Notes under the pieces: model-generated
What the model was told of the DNA's origin: nothing
Databases searched by the model: none
What the model saw: the letters and a program-made list of their open reading frames with translations, nothing else
Shown: positions 1 to 10,204 of the stretch, one piece after another
Layout: every line of letters begins with the position of its first letter
How positions within the stretch are numbered: the stretch's first letter is position 1
Assembly (NCBI GenBank): GCA_031835245.1
Contig: JAVKOQ010000004.1
Span: 434,001 to 498,000, forward strand
Direction: 5' to 3'
Origin: Balamuthia mandrillaris
Taxonomy: Eukaryota > Discosea > Longamoebia > Balamuthiidae
DNA: 64,000 bases
Made by a program: the position numbers and the translations under genes

Positions 1-84
1 GTTGATAGCTTTAGTTATTAACTTTGAGTTAAAAACTGGATCTGCTAGCACTTGTCTTATAGGGGCCTGTTTTCTACGTGACAT
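1..84 (-). CDS. rpsG: 30S ribosomal protein S7, N-terminal part
   Basis: Runs off the left edge of the window. The 28 visible residues begin MSRRKQAPIRQVLADPVF and continue to a basic stretch ending KAIN, the usual S7 N-terminus. S7 binds the 3' major domain of 16S rRNA and nucleates assembly of the 30S head. It starts 20 bp downstream of rpsL on the same strand, the normal rpsL-rpsG order, with a purine-rich ribosome-binding site (AAAAGGAGA-like) just before the ATG. The rest of the gene is not in the window. Confidence 0.95.
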   Translation of the reverse strand, partial: MSRRKQAPIRQVLADPVFNSKLITKAIN

Positions 85-104
85 TTTGTCTCCTTTTTAT
101 TTAA

Positions 105-524
105 TTATTTCTTCTCTTTTGGTTTTTTAGCACCGTATTTAGAACGACCTTGGTTTCTTTTAGCTACACCAGCTGTATCTTGAGTTCCACGAACAATGTG
201 GTATCTCATCCCTGGTAAATCTTTAACTTTTCCACCTCTTATTAAAACAAAAGAGTGTTCTTGTAAGTTATGACCTTCACCTGGAATATAAGCATTTACT
301 TCCATTCCATTTGAAAGTTTTACCCTTGCATATTTTCTAAGAGCTGAGTTAGGTTTTTTAGGAGTCATAGTTCCTACCCTTGTACATACACCTCTTTTAA
401 AAGGCGCAGGTAATGCATGCTCTTTTTTCTTTAATGAGTTAAAAGATTTATTTAATGCAGGAGCATTAATTTTTCTAACTTTATTAACTCTCGCTCCATT
501 AACTAACTGAGTTTGTGTTGGCAT
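105..524 (-). CDS. rpsL: 30S ribosomal protein S12
   Basis: A 139-residue S12, a decoding-centre protein of the 30S subunit. The core motifs [10 protein letters not shown] (about residue 54-63) and [21 protein letters not shown] (C-terminus) are clear, as is the [11 protein letters not shown] loop. I chose the ATG that gives [11 protein letters not shown] longer reading adds 11 residues but starts in the leader; the chosen ATG has AAGAAAGGA a few bases upstream. The gene heads the rpsL-rpsG operon and has its own strong promoter (580-609). Confidence 0.97.
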   Translation of the reverse strand: MPTQTQLVNGARVNKVRKINAPALNKSFNSLKKKEHALPAPFKRGVCTRVGTMTPKKPNSALRKYARVKLSNGMEVNAYIPGEGHNLQEHSFVLIRGGKVKDLPGMRYHIVRGTQDTAGVAKRNQGRSKYGAKKPKEKK

Positions 525-570
525 TTTTGTCCTTTCTTTATTTTGTTTAAATACCATTAGTTGATATAAA

Positions 571-609
571 AGTTGTTAAATTATACAACAACTTAGTCTA
601 GAGTATCAA
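571..609 (-). promoter_or_regulatory. rpsL promoter with palindrome over the -10 box
   Basis: On the minus strand TTGATA (complement of 604-609) and TATAAT (complement of 580-585) are separated by 18 bp, a good sigma-70-type promoter. An inverted repeat AGTTGTT/AACAACT (571-577 and 587-593) straddles the -10 box, so it could be an operator or a hairpin at the start of the transcript. Seen in the sequence; its function is inferred. Confidence 0.7.
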
Positions 610-753
610 AAAAAGTTCATTTTTTCTAAAAATGCTTCATTTTTAAAGCAAATTTTTAATTTTTTACTTTTTAAAAATAATACAAAATTTAAAAATTACT
701 TTTCTTTTTAAAGATTTGATAAAAAAATAAAAGTAAAAAAAACAGAATTAAAC

Positions 754-2264
754 TGAGCAGATCCCCTTTTCCTAGAAAAATAGAAAAGGGATTTTTTATG
801 AAATATTCATTAGAATTTAAATTAGAATGTGTAAAAAAATACAAAAAAGGAATTGAAATTAAAAAGCCTGATTTTGCTAATACAAGTCAAAAAAATTTTT
901 TAAATCAAGTAAATTTTTGAGAAAAAATTTATGACAAATTAGGAGTTGAAGGTCTTAAGAAAAAACCACGAAATAAAAAGTGAACTATAGATCAAAGATT
1001 AAACATAGTTAAAAGATTTTTAGCTGGTGAACCAATTGTTAAAATTTCACTTGAAAATAATCTTAATCCAAGTCTAATATCTTTTTGAGCGAAAAAATAT
1101 TTAGAATCGGGAATTAGTGGTTTAGAATTAAACAAAGGAAGACCAATAATGAAATCTAAGATTAATAATAATAAATCTACAAAAGTATCAAACAATTCCG
1201 ATAGTCAAGATCAATCAAATTCTTCATTATCTGTATATGAAGAACTTAAACTTCTTAGAGAAGAAATTAAACTTTTAAAAAAAGAAAATGAAGTACTAAA
1301 AAAGTGAAGAGCCTTGGTAGAGATCTTTGACTCAAATCAACCAAGGCAAGAAAAAATAAAAAAAATTTATAATAGAGTAAAAGCTGATAAAAACCTGCGA
1401 TTAACTCAAGTATTAAAAGAGTTTTCTATTCCTATATCTACTTTTTATTATGAACTCAAAAAAGAAGATTTTGACAAGAAAAATGAAGAAATTATAAGCC
1501 AAATGAAGCTTATTTTTGAAGAAAATAAAGCAAGATATGGAAAAAGAAGAATAAAAGCTGAACTTAATAATAGAGACTATAAAATTGGATTTAAAAAAGT
1601 TCGCAGATTAATGGAAAAATTCAATCTCAAAGCAATTTGTCCTAGAAAAAAATACAAATCTTACAAAGGAACTGTTGGCAAAATTGCAGACAATATTTTA
1701 AATAGAAATTTTGTTGCTACTCAACCAAATCAAAAATGAACTACAGATGTAACTGAATTTAGCGGTCCATTTGGAAAAGCATATTTATCACCGATTTTAG
1801 ATATGTTTAATGGTGAAGTTATTGCTTGAGATTTATCTACAAGCGCTAACAATCAACAAATTAAAAAAATGCTTCAAAGAGCTTTTTGAAAACACAAAAA
1901 TCTTGAAGGTTTAATTTTTCACAGTGATCAAGGTTGACAATATCAACATAAACAATTTTCAGAAAAATTAAAACAAAAAGGAATAACTCAGTCCATGTCT
2001 CGAAAAGGAAATTGTTTAGATAATAGCATCATTGAATCATTTTTTGGACATTAAAAAGAGAATGTTTTTATGGTCGCGAAAAAGAATTTTTAACTTTTAA
2101 ACAATTTCACAAAGCAATTGCAAATTATATTTATTATTACAATTACAAACAAATTAAAGATAAAATAAAATGAATGTCTCCCATTAAATTTAGGGAAACA
2201 TTCATTTCAAATTATAATTAATTAAAACACTCAAAAATTTTTTCAAGAAAAGGGTATCACCTCA
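754..2264 (+). mobile_element. IS3-family (IS150-type) insertion sequence, copy 1
   Basis: A 1511 bp element with imperfect terminal inverted repeats: TGAGCAGATCCCCTTTTCC at the left, and TGAGGTGATACCCTTTTC read inward from the right. The left end also holds an internal hairpin (CCCCTTTTC.../GAAAAGGGG) just before the orfA start. It encodes an OrfA with two helix-turn-helix regions and an OrfB DDE integrase, the IS150 plan. Copies 2 (37400-38911) and 3 (63411 onward) are near-identical. It was identified by comparing the three copies and reading the ends. Confidence 0.9.
798..2221 (+). pseudogene. IS150-type transposase (orfA-orfB fused), frameshifted near the C-terminus
   Basis: Read with TGA as Trp, orfA starts at 798 (MKYSLEFKLECVKKYKKG) and runs straight into orfB, because the A-run at the junction (about 1300-1305) has six A; copies 2 and 3 have seven. 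OrfB shows the DDE triad context: TDVTEF, then FHSDQGWQY, then [10 protein letters not shown]. Right after the glutamate a one-base deletion relative to copy 2 (GGACATT against GGAACATT, about 2047) brings a stop at 2052-2054; the remaining frame continues to 2221. The first reading frame encodes 418 residues. It keeps all three catalytic positions but lacks the C-terminal tail, so it is probably inactive. Confidence 0.88.
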
Positions 2265-2298
2265 CTTCAAACTTCTGTTTTTTTTATTTTTATTTGTA

Positions 2299-5238
2299 TT
2301 ATTTTAATTCGTCTTTTAGCATCTCTTTTGCTTTGCTTAGTTCAACTGAGAAAATGGAAGTAACTCCACGTTTTTGCATAGTAACTCCAAGTAACTGATC
2401 TACTCTTGACATTGTTCCTGAACGGTGAGTAATAATTAAGAATTGAGTATTTTCTTTTAGTAATTTTAAAAATTCTACATAACGAATAACATTAGATTCA
2501 TCAAGTGCAGCTTCAACTTCGTCTAAAATACACAATGGAATTGGTCTTGCTTTTAAAATAGCAAAAAGAAGTGAAATTGCAATAATAGCTTTTTCTCCAC
2601 CTGAAAAAAGTCGTAAGTTTTTAATTGTTTTACCAGGTGGTTGTGCAGATATTTCAACACCAGAATTTAAAATATCATTTTTGTCTGTGAAGTGAATTTC
2701 TGCTTTTCCACCACCAAACATTTTTTGAAATACCATATTAAATTCATTATTTACTAAGTTAACAATTTCTGTTGTTTTATTGATAATAATTTTATCTAAA
2801 TCAGAAATTGCTTCTTCAATTTTGGATTTAGCAGTGGTTAGTTCTTCGATGTATTGTTTTTTCTCTTGGTAACGTTGATTTACTTCTTCAAATTCAGTAA
2901 TTGCTTCTAAATTAACGTTTCCTAATTCTTTTAACTCTTTTTTAAGGCTATCAACAAAATGTCTTGCTTGTTCAATGTCTAAATCTAAAGAATATTGTTC
3001 ACTAGCAGCTTCTAAAGTTAATTTGTAGTGCTCAGAAAGTCTTTTTTGATTTTGCTCTACCAAGAATTTTGCTCTGTTTTGTTCAGTGATACTATCTGAG
3101 TGTTGAGTGTTTAATTTTCTTAGTTTGGCATCTAATTCTTGTTTCTTGGTTTCTCCTTTTCCTTGCTCACTAATTAAATTTGTTAGTCGATCTTTTTTAG
3201 AATTTAATTCAATTGTTAGAGTAGAAATTTGTTTTTCTATGTTCAATTTTTCAGAATCAAAACTTAAATTTAAACTCTCTTGGTCTTCTTGTTGTTCTTT
3301 GAAAATTTCGCTTGCGTTTAGTTTTAAGTTATTTAATTCTTCGTTTAAGATATTAAGTTTTGAATTTATTGAATTAGCTTCAATTTTTACTTGTTGGATT
3401 GTTGAATTGACTGTTTCAATTTCGTTATATATTGTTTGCTGTTTAATTTTTAAATCATGAATTTGATCTTCAGCAAATTTAAGTGTATTTGTGTGTTCTT
3501 TTATTTTGATATCGTAATTTAAAATAGAAGTTCTTTCTAGTTTTGAACCTCCAGTAATGGTTCCGCCTGGTCTGAATAAATCACCTTCTAAAGAAACTAT
3601 AGTGTATTTATGACCTAATATTTTAGCTATTCTATTTGCATTGTCTACATTATCAACCACTAAGATGTTTCCAAGTAAAAATCCAAAGAGTTTGTTAAAT
3701 TGAGTATCAAATTCAATTAGTTCTTTTGCAACACCTAAAAATCCTTTTTGTCCTTTTAAAACAAGTAAATGATCTTCTCTTACTTCTCTTTCTTTAATAG
3801 ATGTTAAAGGAATAAAAGTTGCTTTACCTGAAAGATTTTTCTTTAAAAAGTCAATAGCTTGAAGTACATCTTCAGATGTTTTCATTACTATTTGATTTAA
3901 AGCAGCACCTAAAACAGTTTCAATTGCTAAACTAAATTCGGATTCTACTTTAAATAATTCAGAAGCTAATCCAATGTAACCATCAAATAAAAATGAGTTA
4001 TCTTTAATAGTTTTAATTCCTTTAGAAAGAAAACTTTTATTTTCAAATTGTTGTTTTAATATATTAATATTTGCTGCAGCAGCTGATTTTTTTTCAAGTA
4101 ATACACCAATTTCTTTATTAATATCATTTTCTTGCAATTTTAAAGAATTAGCTTTTGCATTTAGTCTTGTAAGTTGTTGGTCTAGTTCAATTTCTCTTTG
4201 TTTTGAAGCATTTATTTGTATTTTGAGTGATTCAACTTGTTTTTTAATTTCTTCAATTTTTGTTTTTTGATCAACTACAATTTCACCACTGATAATTAAT
4301 TTTCTACGTTCTTCAATTCTAGCTTCTTGAAGGTTGATTTCGGAAAGTGCGTTTTTTAAATTGTCTAATTTTGAAGTAATTTCTTGGATTGAAGATTCAA
4401 CTTCTGTTTTAAAATGAACAGTTTGTGAAATACTGGATTCATAAGTTTGAATGTTGAGTTCAAGATCATTTCTTTGTTGTTCTACTTCTAATAGTGAAGT
4501 ATTTAAATTATTTAATTTTTCATTGAAAAAGTTTAGATCATTAACAATTAAACCTACTTCAACTGATTCAAGAGCTTTACTTTTTTCTAAATAAATTTTT
4601 GCTTTAGAAGCTTGTTTATCAAGCGAGTTTACTTGACGTTCTAACTCTTTGATTGCACCTTGTAATTTATCAATTGCATCATTTGTTCTAATAAGTTTCT
4701 TTTGTGCTTCTTCTTTGTCTAATTTGTATTTTGAAGTTCCAGCAGCTTCTTCAATAACTGCTTTTCTTTGTTCAGGCGTTGCTTCTGCAATTTCAGATAT
4801 AGTACCTTGGGAAATAATTGCAAGTGAAGATTTAGAAATTCCAGATTCAACAGCTAAATTTTTAATATCTTTATATCTAACAGGTTGATCATTGTAAAAA
4901 TATTCATTAGTTCCTTGACCTCTTTTAAGTAAACGAGAAATAGTAAAAATTTGTTCTGTTTCTTCAATTGCATCTTCATTTTTGAAGGTTAATTTTACCA
5001 TTGCTTTTTCTTGAGGTTTGACAGTTTTGGAACCTGCAAAGATAACATCATCCATATTTAGTCCACGAAGTTGTTTTGCTGATTGTTCACCTAATACTCA
5101 TCTAATTGCGTCATTAATATTAGATTTTCCTGAACCATTTGGTCCAACTATTCCTACAACAGAACCATCGAAATTTATGCTGATCGGATCGGCGAACGAT
5201 TTAAAACCTTCGATTTCAATTTTAATAAGCTTTAACAT
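2299..5238 (-). CDS. smc: chromosome segregation/condensation ATPase SMC
   Basis: A 979-residue SMC. Order of parts: Walker A VGPNGSGKSN (about 31-40), long coiled coil, hinge (about 405-560, rich in Gly and hydrophobics), second coiled coil, ABC signature FSGGEKA (about 878, with F where L is usual) and Walker B LCILDEVEAALDE (about 902-914). SMC homodimers load on DNA with ScpA/ScpB and extrude loops to organise the chromosome. The ATG at 5238 has AAGGACA before it and gives the typical MLKLIKIEIEGFKSFAD start; internal Trp is TGA. It is last in the fakA-plsX-rnc-smc run, 72 bp after rnc, and its terminator carries the IS. Confidence 0.97.
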
Positions 5239-5310
5239 ATTTGTCCTTGTTTTTTTGTAGAGTTTTAACTAGAATTTTAAAGTAAAAAAATTATTAAAAA
5301 AGAATTCTAA

Positions 5311-5988
5311 TTATTTTTCTAAATCAAATTCTTTTTTAAGTTTTTTCAAAGATTTTTTAGCTGCTTCTAACTCAGCTTCTTTGATACTGTTTCCTTTACC
5401 ATGTCCATAAATTTTGTTGTCTCAAATCAATTCACTTTCAAAAAATTTATCTGTTTTTTTAGTAATGTACTTGATAGAACTTTTTGAAAATGATTGAATA
5501 ATTTCTTGAAATTCTGATTTTGGATCTTTAATTACTTTTTTAGATTGTTTTTTAACTAATGAATGTAAAATTTTTTTAACAAAGTCTTCAAAAGTTTTTT
5601 TGTCTTGATCTAAATAAATCGCTGCGGTTAAAGATTCTAAAATATCTGCTTTAATTTTTGTGTTATTTAGAATTTCTTCAGAACCTTTTGCTACTTTTAA
5701 ATATTTGCTCAATTGCAATTTGTCAGATATTTTAGCAAAGGAAACAGAACTTACTATTTGTGATCTCAGAATTGTTGCATTTCCTTCATTTTTTGCATCA
5801 ATGTTTTTAAAAATATACAAAGATGTTTGCAAATTTAAAAGTGAATCACCTAAAAATTCAAGCATTTCATAATGTGGTTTATTAGGTCGTACATGATGAT
5901 AAGATTTATGTGTAAATGCTTGTTCATAAAGACTAAGATTATTTGCAACTATGTTTAAATTTAATAATAATTCTTTAATACTTGACAT
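5311..5988 (-). CDS. rnc: ribonuclease III
   Basis: A 225-residue dsRNA endonuclease that processes rRNA precursors. The RNase III signature EMLEFLGDSLL lies at about 41-51, with the acidic metal ligands in place (E41, E44, D48), and the second acidic cluster KADILESLTAAIYLD lies near 115-130. A dsRNA-binding domain follows, from DPKSEFQEIIQ to AELAAAKKSLKKL. The C-terminal part is only seen when TGA is read as Trp (WDNKIYGHGKG). It starts 4 bp after the plsX stop, so the two are translationally close. Confidence 0.96.
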
Positions 5989-5992
5989 AATT

Positions 5993-6988
5993 TTACTCTT
6001 TTAATGTTTCTTTTAGTTTGCTAAAAATTTGTGATTCAAGAGCTAATTTTATTTGATTAAGAGCACCTTCAAAAGCTTTTTCATCTGAAGAACTATGAGC
6101 TTTTAAAACAATACCATTAAGACCTATTATTCAAGCTGCACCTACATTTCTGTAGTCAAATCTTTCTTTTATATTACTAAATGCTGGTTTTAACATTAAA
6201 GCTGCAAATTGTCTTGTTGCTGTTTTTTTAAGTTCTGATTTTAATAATTTAACAAAACTTAAAACTGTGCCCTCCATAGTTTTTAAAACTAAATTTCCAG
6301 CATAACCATCACTTAAAACAATGTCAATATTTCCTTCTAAAATGCTTTTTGTTTCTACAAATCCTTTATAGTTTAGTGTTTTATCTAATTTTAATAAAAT
6401 ATTTGCTTCTTTATGAAAGTCAAATCCTTTGTAATCTTCAGTTCCTATATTTATTAAACCAATAATAGGATTTTTAACTTTAAAAAGGTTTTGATAGAAG
6501 ATTTTAGCAATTTGTGCTCATTGATGTAAATATTCAGGTTTTACTTCGATATTTGCTCCAACATCAAGCATTAAAAAGTATTTTTCTTTTTCGATTGTGG
6601 GAATCATAGGCATAAATGCAGGACGTTTTATTCCTGTAAGTCTTTTTAACATTAACATTGAACTAGCTAACAATAAAGAAGATTCTCCAGCAGATAAAAC
6701 AGCATCTACTTGTTGTTCAGCTAGCATTTTTAAAGCAGTATTCATTGAATTTTCTTCTTTTACTACATCTTTTGATAGAGCATCTTTTTTAATTGCTATT
6801 CCGATTTCATTTAAAACAAGGAGATTTTCTGGTTTATTCGCTGGCATAAATTTTTGAATTTGATGTGCATTTCCAATTAATCAAACTTTGAATTTTGGAT
6901 TTTCTTTAGCAAATTTGTGTGCTGCTATTGTTGCAAATTCTAAAGATCCTTCATTATTTTGTGCATCAAAAGCTATGTTGTATTTCAT
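5993..6988 (-). CDS. plsX: phosphate acyltransferase PlsX
   Basis: A 331-residue PlsX-family protein (start MKYNIAFDAQNNEGSLEF; core motifs DAVLSAGESSLLLASSMLML, PMIPTIEKEKYFLMLDVGAN and VLSDGYAGNLVLK). PlsX interconverts acyl-ACP and acyl-phosphate for phosphatidic acid synthesis at the membrane. The start ATG overlaps the stop of fakA (TAATG at 6990-6986), so the two are coupled. In an organism that scavenges fatty acids, the neighbouring FakA kinase makes the same acyl-phosphate intermediate, which explains the pairing. Confidence 0.93.
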
Positions 6989-8622
6989 TAAACTACTCCT
7001 ATTAAAAAGTTAAATATTTTTTGCTGTCCATTTTTGACAACAATTTCTAAATCATAATTTTGTTCTAAATATTCTTGAATTTCTAAAGCCTCAGCTTCAG
7101 TTGCTAAATCACCGTAATAAATGTAAATCATTTCAGAATCTTGAGTAATTAAGGATTCAATTGTATCGATTACAACATCATATGCTGTTGCTTTAGCTTT
7201 TAATAATTTGTTGTTTTCCATAGCAACAAACTGATCTTTTTTAACTTTAACATTATTAATTTTTGCATCTTTACTTGCTTGAAAAATTTCTAAAACACGT
7301 AATGATTGAACAGCTTCTTCCATTAGTTCTTTGTTATCTTCTCATTTGGTATCTTTGTTAAAATTTAGCGAAGCTTCAAGACCTTGTACTTGATTTTTTG
7401 TAGGAATTACAATCACTTTTTTATCTGTTACTATCTTTGCAGCTTGTTGTGCAGCTAAAATAATGTTTGAATTATTAGGTAAAACAAAAACAGATTTTGC
7501 ATTTACTGAATTAATTGCAGCTACTATATCTTGAGTTGAAGGATTGTCAGTTTGTCCACCTTCTATAATAAAATCTGTTCCATTTTGTTTCATAATTGAA
7601 ATAATTCCTTGTCCATTGTTGCAAGAAACTAGAGCGGATAATGAAGGATTTGAATTTTCTAAAGCTGTATTGTTGTTGGTTGTGGAAGTAGAATTTTGAT
7701 TTGATTGCAAAGTCATATTTTCGGATTTTATTTTGACAAATTCACCATATTTTTGAAGATAATTTAACATTAATCCAGGTTTTAGTGTGTGCCCATGAAT
7801 TTTTAAAAAACCTTCTTTTTCAACAATAACTATTGATTTTACATTTTTTTCTAAGTCGTGAATGATTTTATTTTTGTTAAATTTAGTAGGATTTTTTAAA
7901 TCCACAATGCATTCAGTACAATATCCAAATTCTTCTTCATCATTGTGTTCTAAATCAAAGATTAAATCTCTTTCTTTTTCTTCATTTTTTAGTCTTTGAA
8001 TTGCTTTTCCATTGACAAAAGAATTAAATCCTTCAAATATTAATAAAATTCCTTCAGATCCTGAATCAGTTACACCAGATTCTTTTAAAATCTTTAATAA
8101 ATTAGGACTATTATCTGTTGTTTTTCTTCCTTGTTCAACTACAATTCGAAAAAATTCTTGAATAGTATTAGTTTCAACTATTGTCGATTTTAAAGTTTGT
8201 GATACTTCACGGATGAAGGTTAAAATAGTTCCTTCAACAGGTTTTAAAACAGATTGATAAGCTTTATTTTGTGCATTTTCAAAAGCTTTTACTAAATCTA
8301 AAACATTGGCTTCTTTTTTGTTTTCTAAAATTTCTCCAAGACCTCTAAAAATTTGTGAAAGAATAACTCCAGAATTTCCTCTAGCACCAAATAACATAGC
8401 TTTTGAAGTTGCTTTTATAATATCGGATAATGTATTGGAATTTAGGTTTTTAACTGCTTCATAAGCTGAATTAATAGTCGCCAACATATTAGAACCTGTA
8501 TCACCATCAGGAACAGGAAAAACGTTTAAAGAATTAATTTTTTCTACATTATTTGCGAGATTATTCACACCCGACTCAAGTGCTCATTTAAACATTTGAG
8601 CGTTTAAAATCTTGTCATTCAT
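6988..8622 (-). CDS. fakA: fatty acid kinase catalytic subunit (DAK/YloV family)
   Basis: A 544-residue DAK2/YloV protein. The nucleotide/Mg site VPDGDTGSNM (38-46) and GARGNSGVILSQIFRG (about 75-90) define the kinase domain. The middle region EEFGYCTECIVDL and the C-terminal half complete the family architecture. Two stretches that look like separate reading frames (6988-7323 and 7342-8568) are one protein joined through a TGA Trp codon. FakA phosphorylates fatty acids bound to a DegV-type FakB; FakB is not in this window. The ATG at 8622 overlaps the stop of the Asp23 gene and the stop overlaps plsX. Confidence 0.9.
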
Positions 8623-8924
8623 TACATTACGCCTCTAATTTGTATATTTAGATTTTGTAAATCTTCATTGTGTCTTTTTAAAAAGAATTTAATCTGAGTT
8701 CTTAATCCTTCAATTAGTATTTTAATATTAACTCCTACGCTAACAAAAATTGAAAAGGAAATGTCGTTTTTTTTATTTTTTTGTTCTATTTTGATAATAG
8801 ATTCTGAATAAAGTGTTGATTTATTTATTTTGGAAAAAGTGGGATCTTCAATAATGCCAAAAGCTACAATTCCTGGTGTTTGAGATATTAATTCAAAAAG
8901 TTCCTGTTTTAGTTTTTCTTCCAT
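8622..8924 (-). CDS. Asp23/Gls24-family protein (YloU-like)
   Basis: A 100-residue Asp23/Gls24 (DUF322) protein: ELFELISQTPGIVAFGIIED at the N-terminus, then two hydrophobic beta/alpha units ending in the LNIQIRGVM tail. In Firmicutes yloU sits directly before yloV (fakA), exactly as here, with a TAATG overlap. Its biochemical role is unsettled; membrane association or a link to lipid phosphorylation is the usual suggestion. It is the first gene of this minus-strand operon. Confidence 0.8.
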   Translation of the reverse strand: MEEKLKQELFELISQTPGIVAFGIIEDPTFSKINKSTLYSESIIKIEQKNKKNDISFSIFVSVGVNIKILIEGLRTQIKFFLKRHNEDLQNLNIQIRGVM

Positions 8925-8954
8925 AAAAATCCTTTATTTTGCTTGCTTTAGTAA

Positions 8955-9563
8955 TTAATTTTTAAAATCATCTATCACTAAACTAAAAACATTTGTTATA
9001 TGTGGTGCACTTGAGTGATAATGTCCAAAACTAGCTTGGATTTGAACTTGTTTTTTAATATCATCAAAGTTGATAACCCAATGTTGGTAAGTTTGCAATC
9101 CAGTTTTTTCAAGAGATTGCAATGTTTTTCAAGGTTCTTCAACGTCATTTCTTTTTATAACTTGTATAATGTGTTTTAGTTCTATTAAATTGTCAACAAT
9201 AGTCCTTTGAATTGCTTCATTATTTGCTATTTTTAACAACTGATCACCACTTAATTTTTGATCAGGATTTGCTAATGTTATTTTAAATCTTTCATTATGA
9301 TCAACAATGTATTGCAGATCATCAAAAAATATTTTTTTAAATTCATTGTATGTTTTTGTTTTGTTGATAGCAAATCGAAATTGTCTTGAATTATCTTTTG
9401 CTTGTGTTGGTTTGTTAGGATCGAAATTGTCATATTGAGTGTTGTTAGGATTAGTTGAGGAATCTTGGCTTGATATTTGTGTATCCTTACAAGAAATAAA
9501 AAAAGCAATTGGTGTTGCTGCTAAAAAAAATAATAAAAAAAGCTTATTGAGTTTTCTTTTCAT
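8955..9563 (-). CDS. small putative lipoprotein
   Basis: 202 residues. Basic N-terminus (MKRKLNKL), hydrophobic core and FFISC lipobox (Cys about 25), then a Ser/Asn/Thr-rich linker and a hydrophilic mixed alpha/beta domain (YIVDHNERFKITLANPDQKLSG...). No family is recognised. It ends 30 bp before the Asp23 gene and is divergent from rimP, so the 9564-9767 gap holds both promoters. Read through TGA at EEPW. Likely surface exposed; function unknown. Confidence 0.7.
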
Positions 9564-9673
9564 AGATATTTTTCTACATAATTTATATTTTTAAATTTAA
9601 AATGTAATATGAATTTTACCACATTAAGTGCTTATAAATTTAACTTTTCAAATAGTAATTTTATATTTTATTA

Positions 9674-9679
9674 TATAAT
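9674..9679 (+). promoter_or_regulatory. -10 box of the rimP-nusA-infB operon
   Basis: TATAAT about 90 bp before the rimP start, in a T-rich stretch. No convincing -35 box is seen, which is common in mycoplasmas. A start site near 9686 would give a leader of about 80 nt that contains the hairpin at 9702-9726. Confidence 0.55.
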
Positions 9680-9701
9680 TATAAAAAATTTACCCATATG
9701 C

Positions 9702-9726
9702 AAAAGGTTGTGGAGTGCAACCTTTT
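9702..9726 (+). promoter_or_regulatory. leader hairpin upstream of rimP
   Basis: A perfect 9-bp stem (AAAAGGTTG/CAACCTTTT) with loop TGGAGTG, followed by a T-rich stretch (CTTATTTTATT). It lies between the promoter and the rimP ribosome-binding site, so it may attenuate the operon or be a processing site. The T-run is interrupted by A, so full termination is uncertain. The structure is seen; regulation is inferred. Confidence 0.45.
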
Positions 9727-9767
9727 CTTATTTTATTAAGAACAATAATTCAATTATAAGGAGCGAA

Positions 9768-10196
9768 TTGACTTTAGAAACTGCAATAATTCAAACATTT
9801 GAAAATGTTATTTCAGCTAAATTTGAAGTAGAAAATAACATCAAATTTTTACGAGTTCAAACAAATTTAAGAGATTTGAAACAAATTGAGGAACTAACAC
9901 GCAAAATTTCAAATTTTATTGATAATTTTAGCTCAGATAACAATCAATTTTATTTAGATGTACTCTCACAAGGAACAGATACAAAACTTGATTTTGCAAA
10001 ATTAGAAAATCATATTAATGAACACATTCAAGTTTGATTGAATAAAGATGAATTTGTTTTAGGCTATCTTTTAGACAAACAAGAGAATATAATTACTCTT
10101 GAAATTAATGTAAAAGGGAGAAAAAAGAAGCAAAATTTTAATTTAGAACAGATTTTACAAATTAATTCGTATATAAAAATTCAAAAGAATAAATAA
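9768..10196 (+). CDS. rimP: ribosome maturation factor RimP
   Basis: 142 residues, assigned mainly from its place directly before nusA in the conserved rimP-nusA-rnpM-infB-rbfA order. The fold pattern also fits: an N-terminal alpha/beta domain and a small C-terminal domain with a basic KGRKKKQNF stretch. I chose the TTG at 9768 because AAGGAG (9758-9763) lies at proper spacing; a longer in-frame reading from 9609 would include the promoter and the leader hairpin. RimP helps mature the 30S subunit. The sequence is very divergent. Confidence 0.75.
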
Positions 10197-10204
10197 GGAA
10201 AAAA

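Larger units (their letters stand above)
735..2286 (-). terminator. smc terminator split by an insertion sequence
   Basis: Directly outside the IS ends lie the two arms of one hairpin: AAAAAAAACAGAA at 735-747 and TTCTGTTTTTTTTT at 2273-2286. Brought together without the IS they form an intrinsic terminator just downstream of smc (minus strand, T-run on the far side). The element therefore sits in the terminator loop. No clean target duplication is visible beside the IS ends. Confidence 0.7.

Noticed and set aside
754-2264. Target-site duplications beside IS copies 1 and 2
   Set aside because: At most one or two matching bases directly outside the ends (C for copy 1, AT for copy 2), which is not convincing.
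3107-3460. Plus-strand open frame inside smc
   Set aside because: Antisense shadow of the SMC coiled-coil codons, with no ribosome-binding site and no family resemblance. The same applies to other antisense frames in smc, plsX, eno, potA and the ula genes.
6988-7323. Separate 111-residue gene before plsX
   Set aside because: It is the C-terminal part of FakA joined through a TGA Trp codon. Likewise many short frames in dnaE, infB, potB-D and rnr are parts of one gene under code 4.
9609-9767. N-terminal extension of RimP
   Set aside because: In-frame codons cover the promoter and the leader hairpin; the TTG at 9768 with AAGGAG is the better start.
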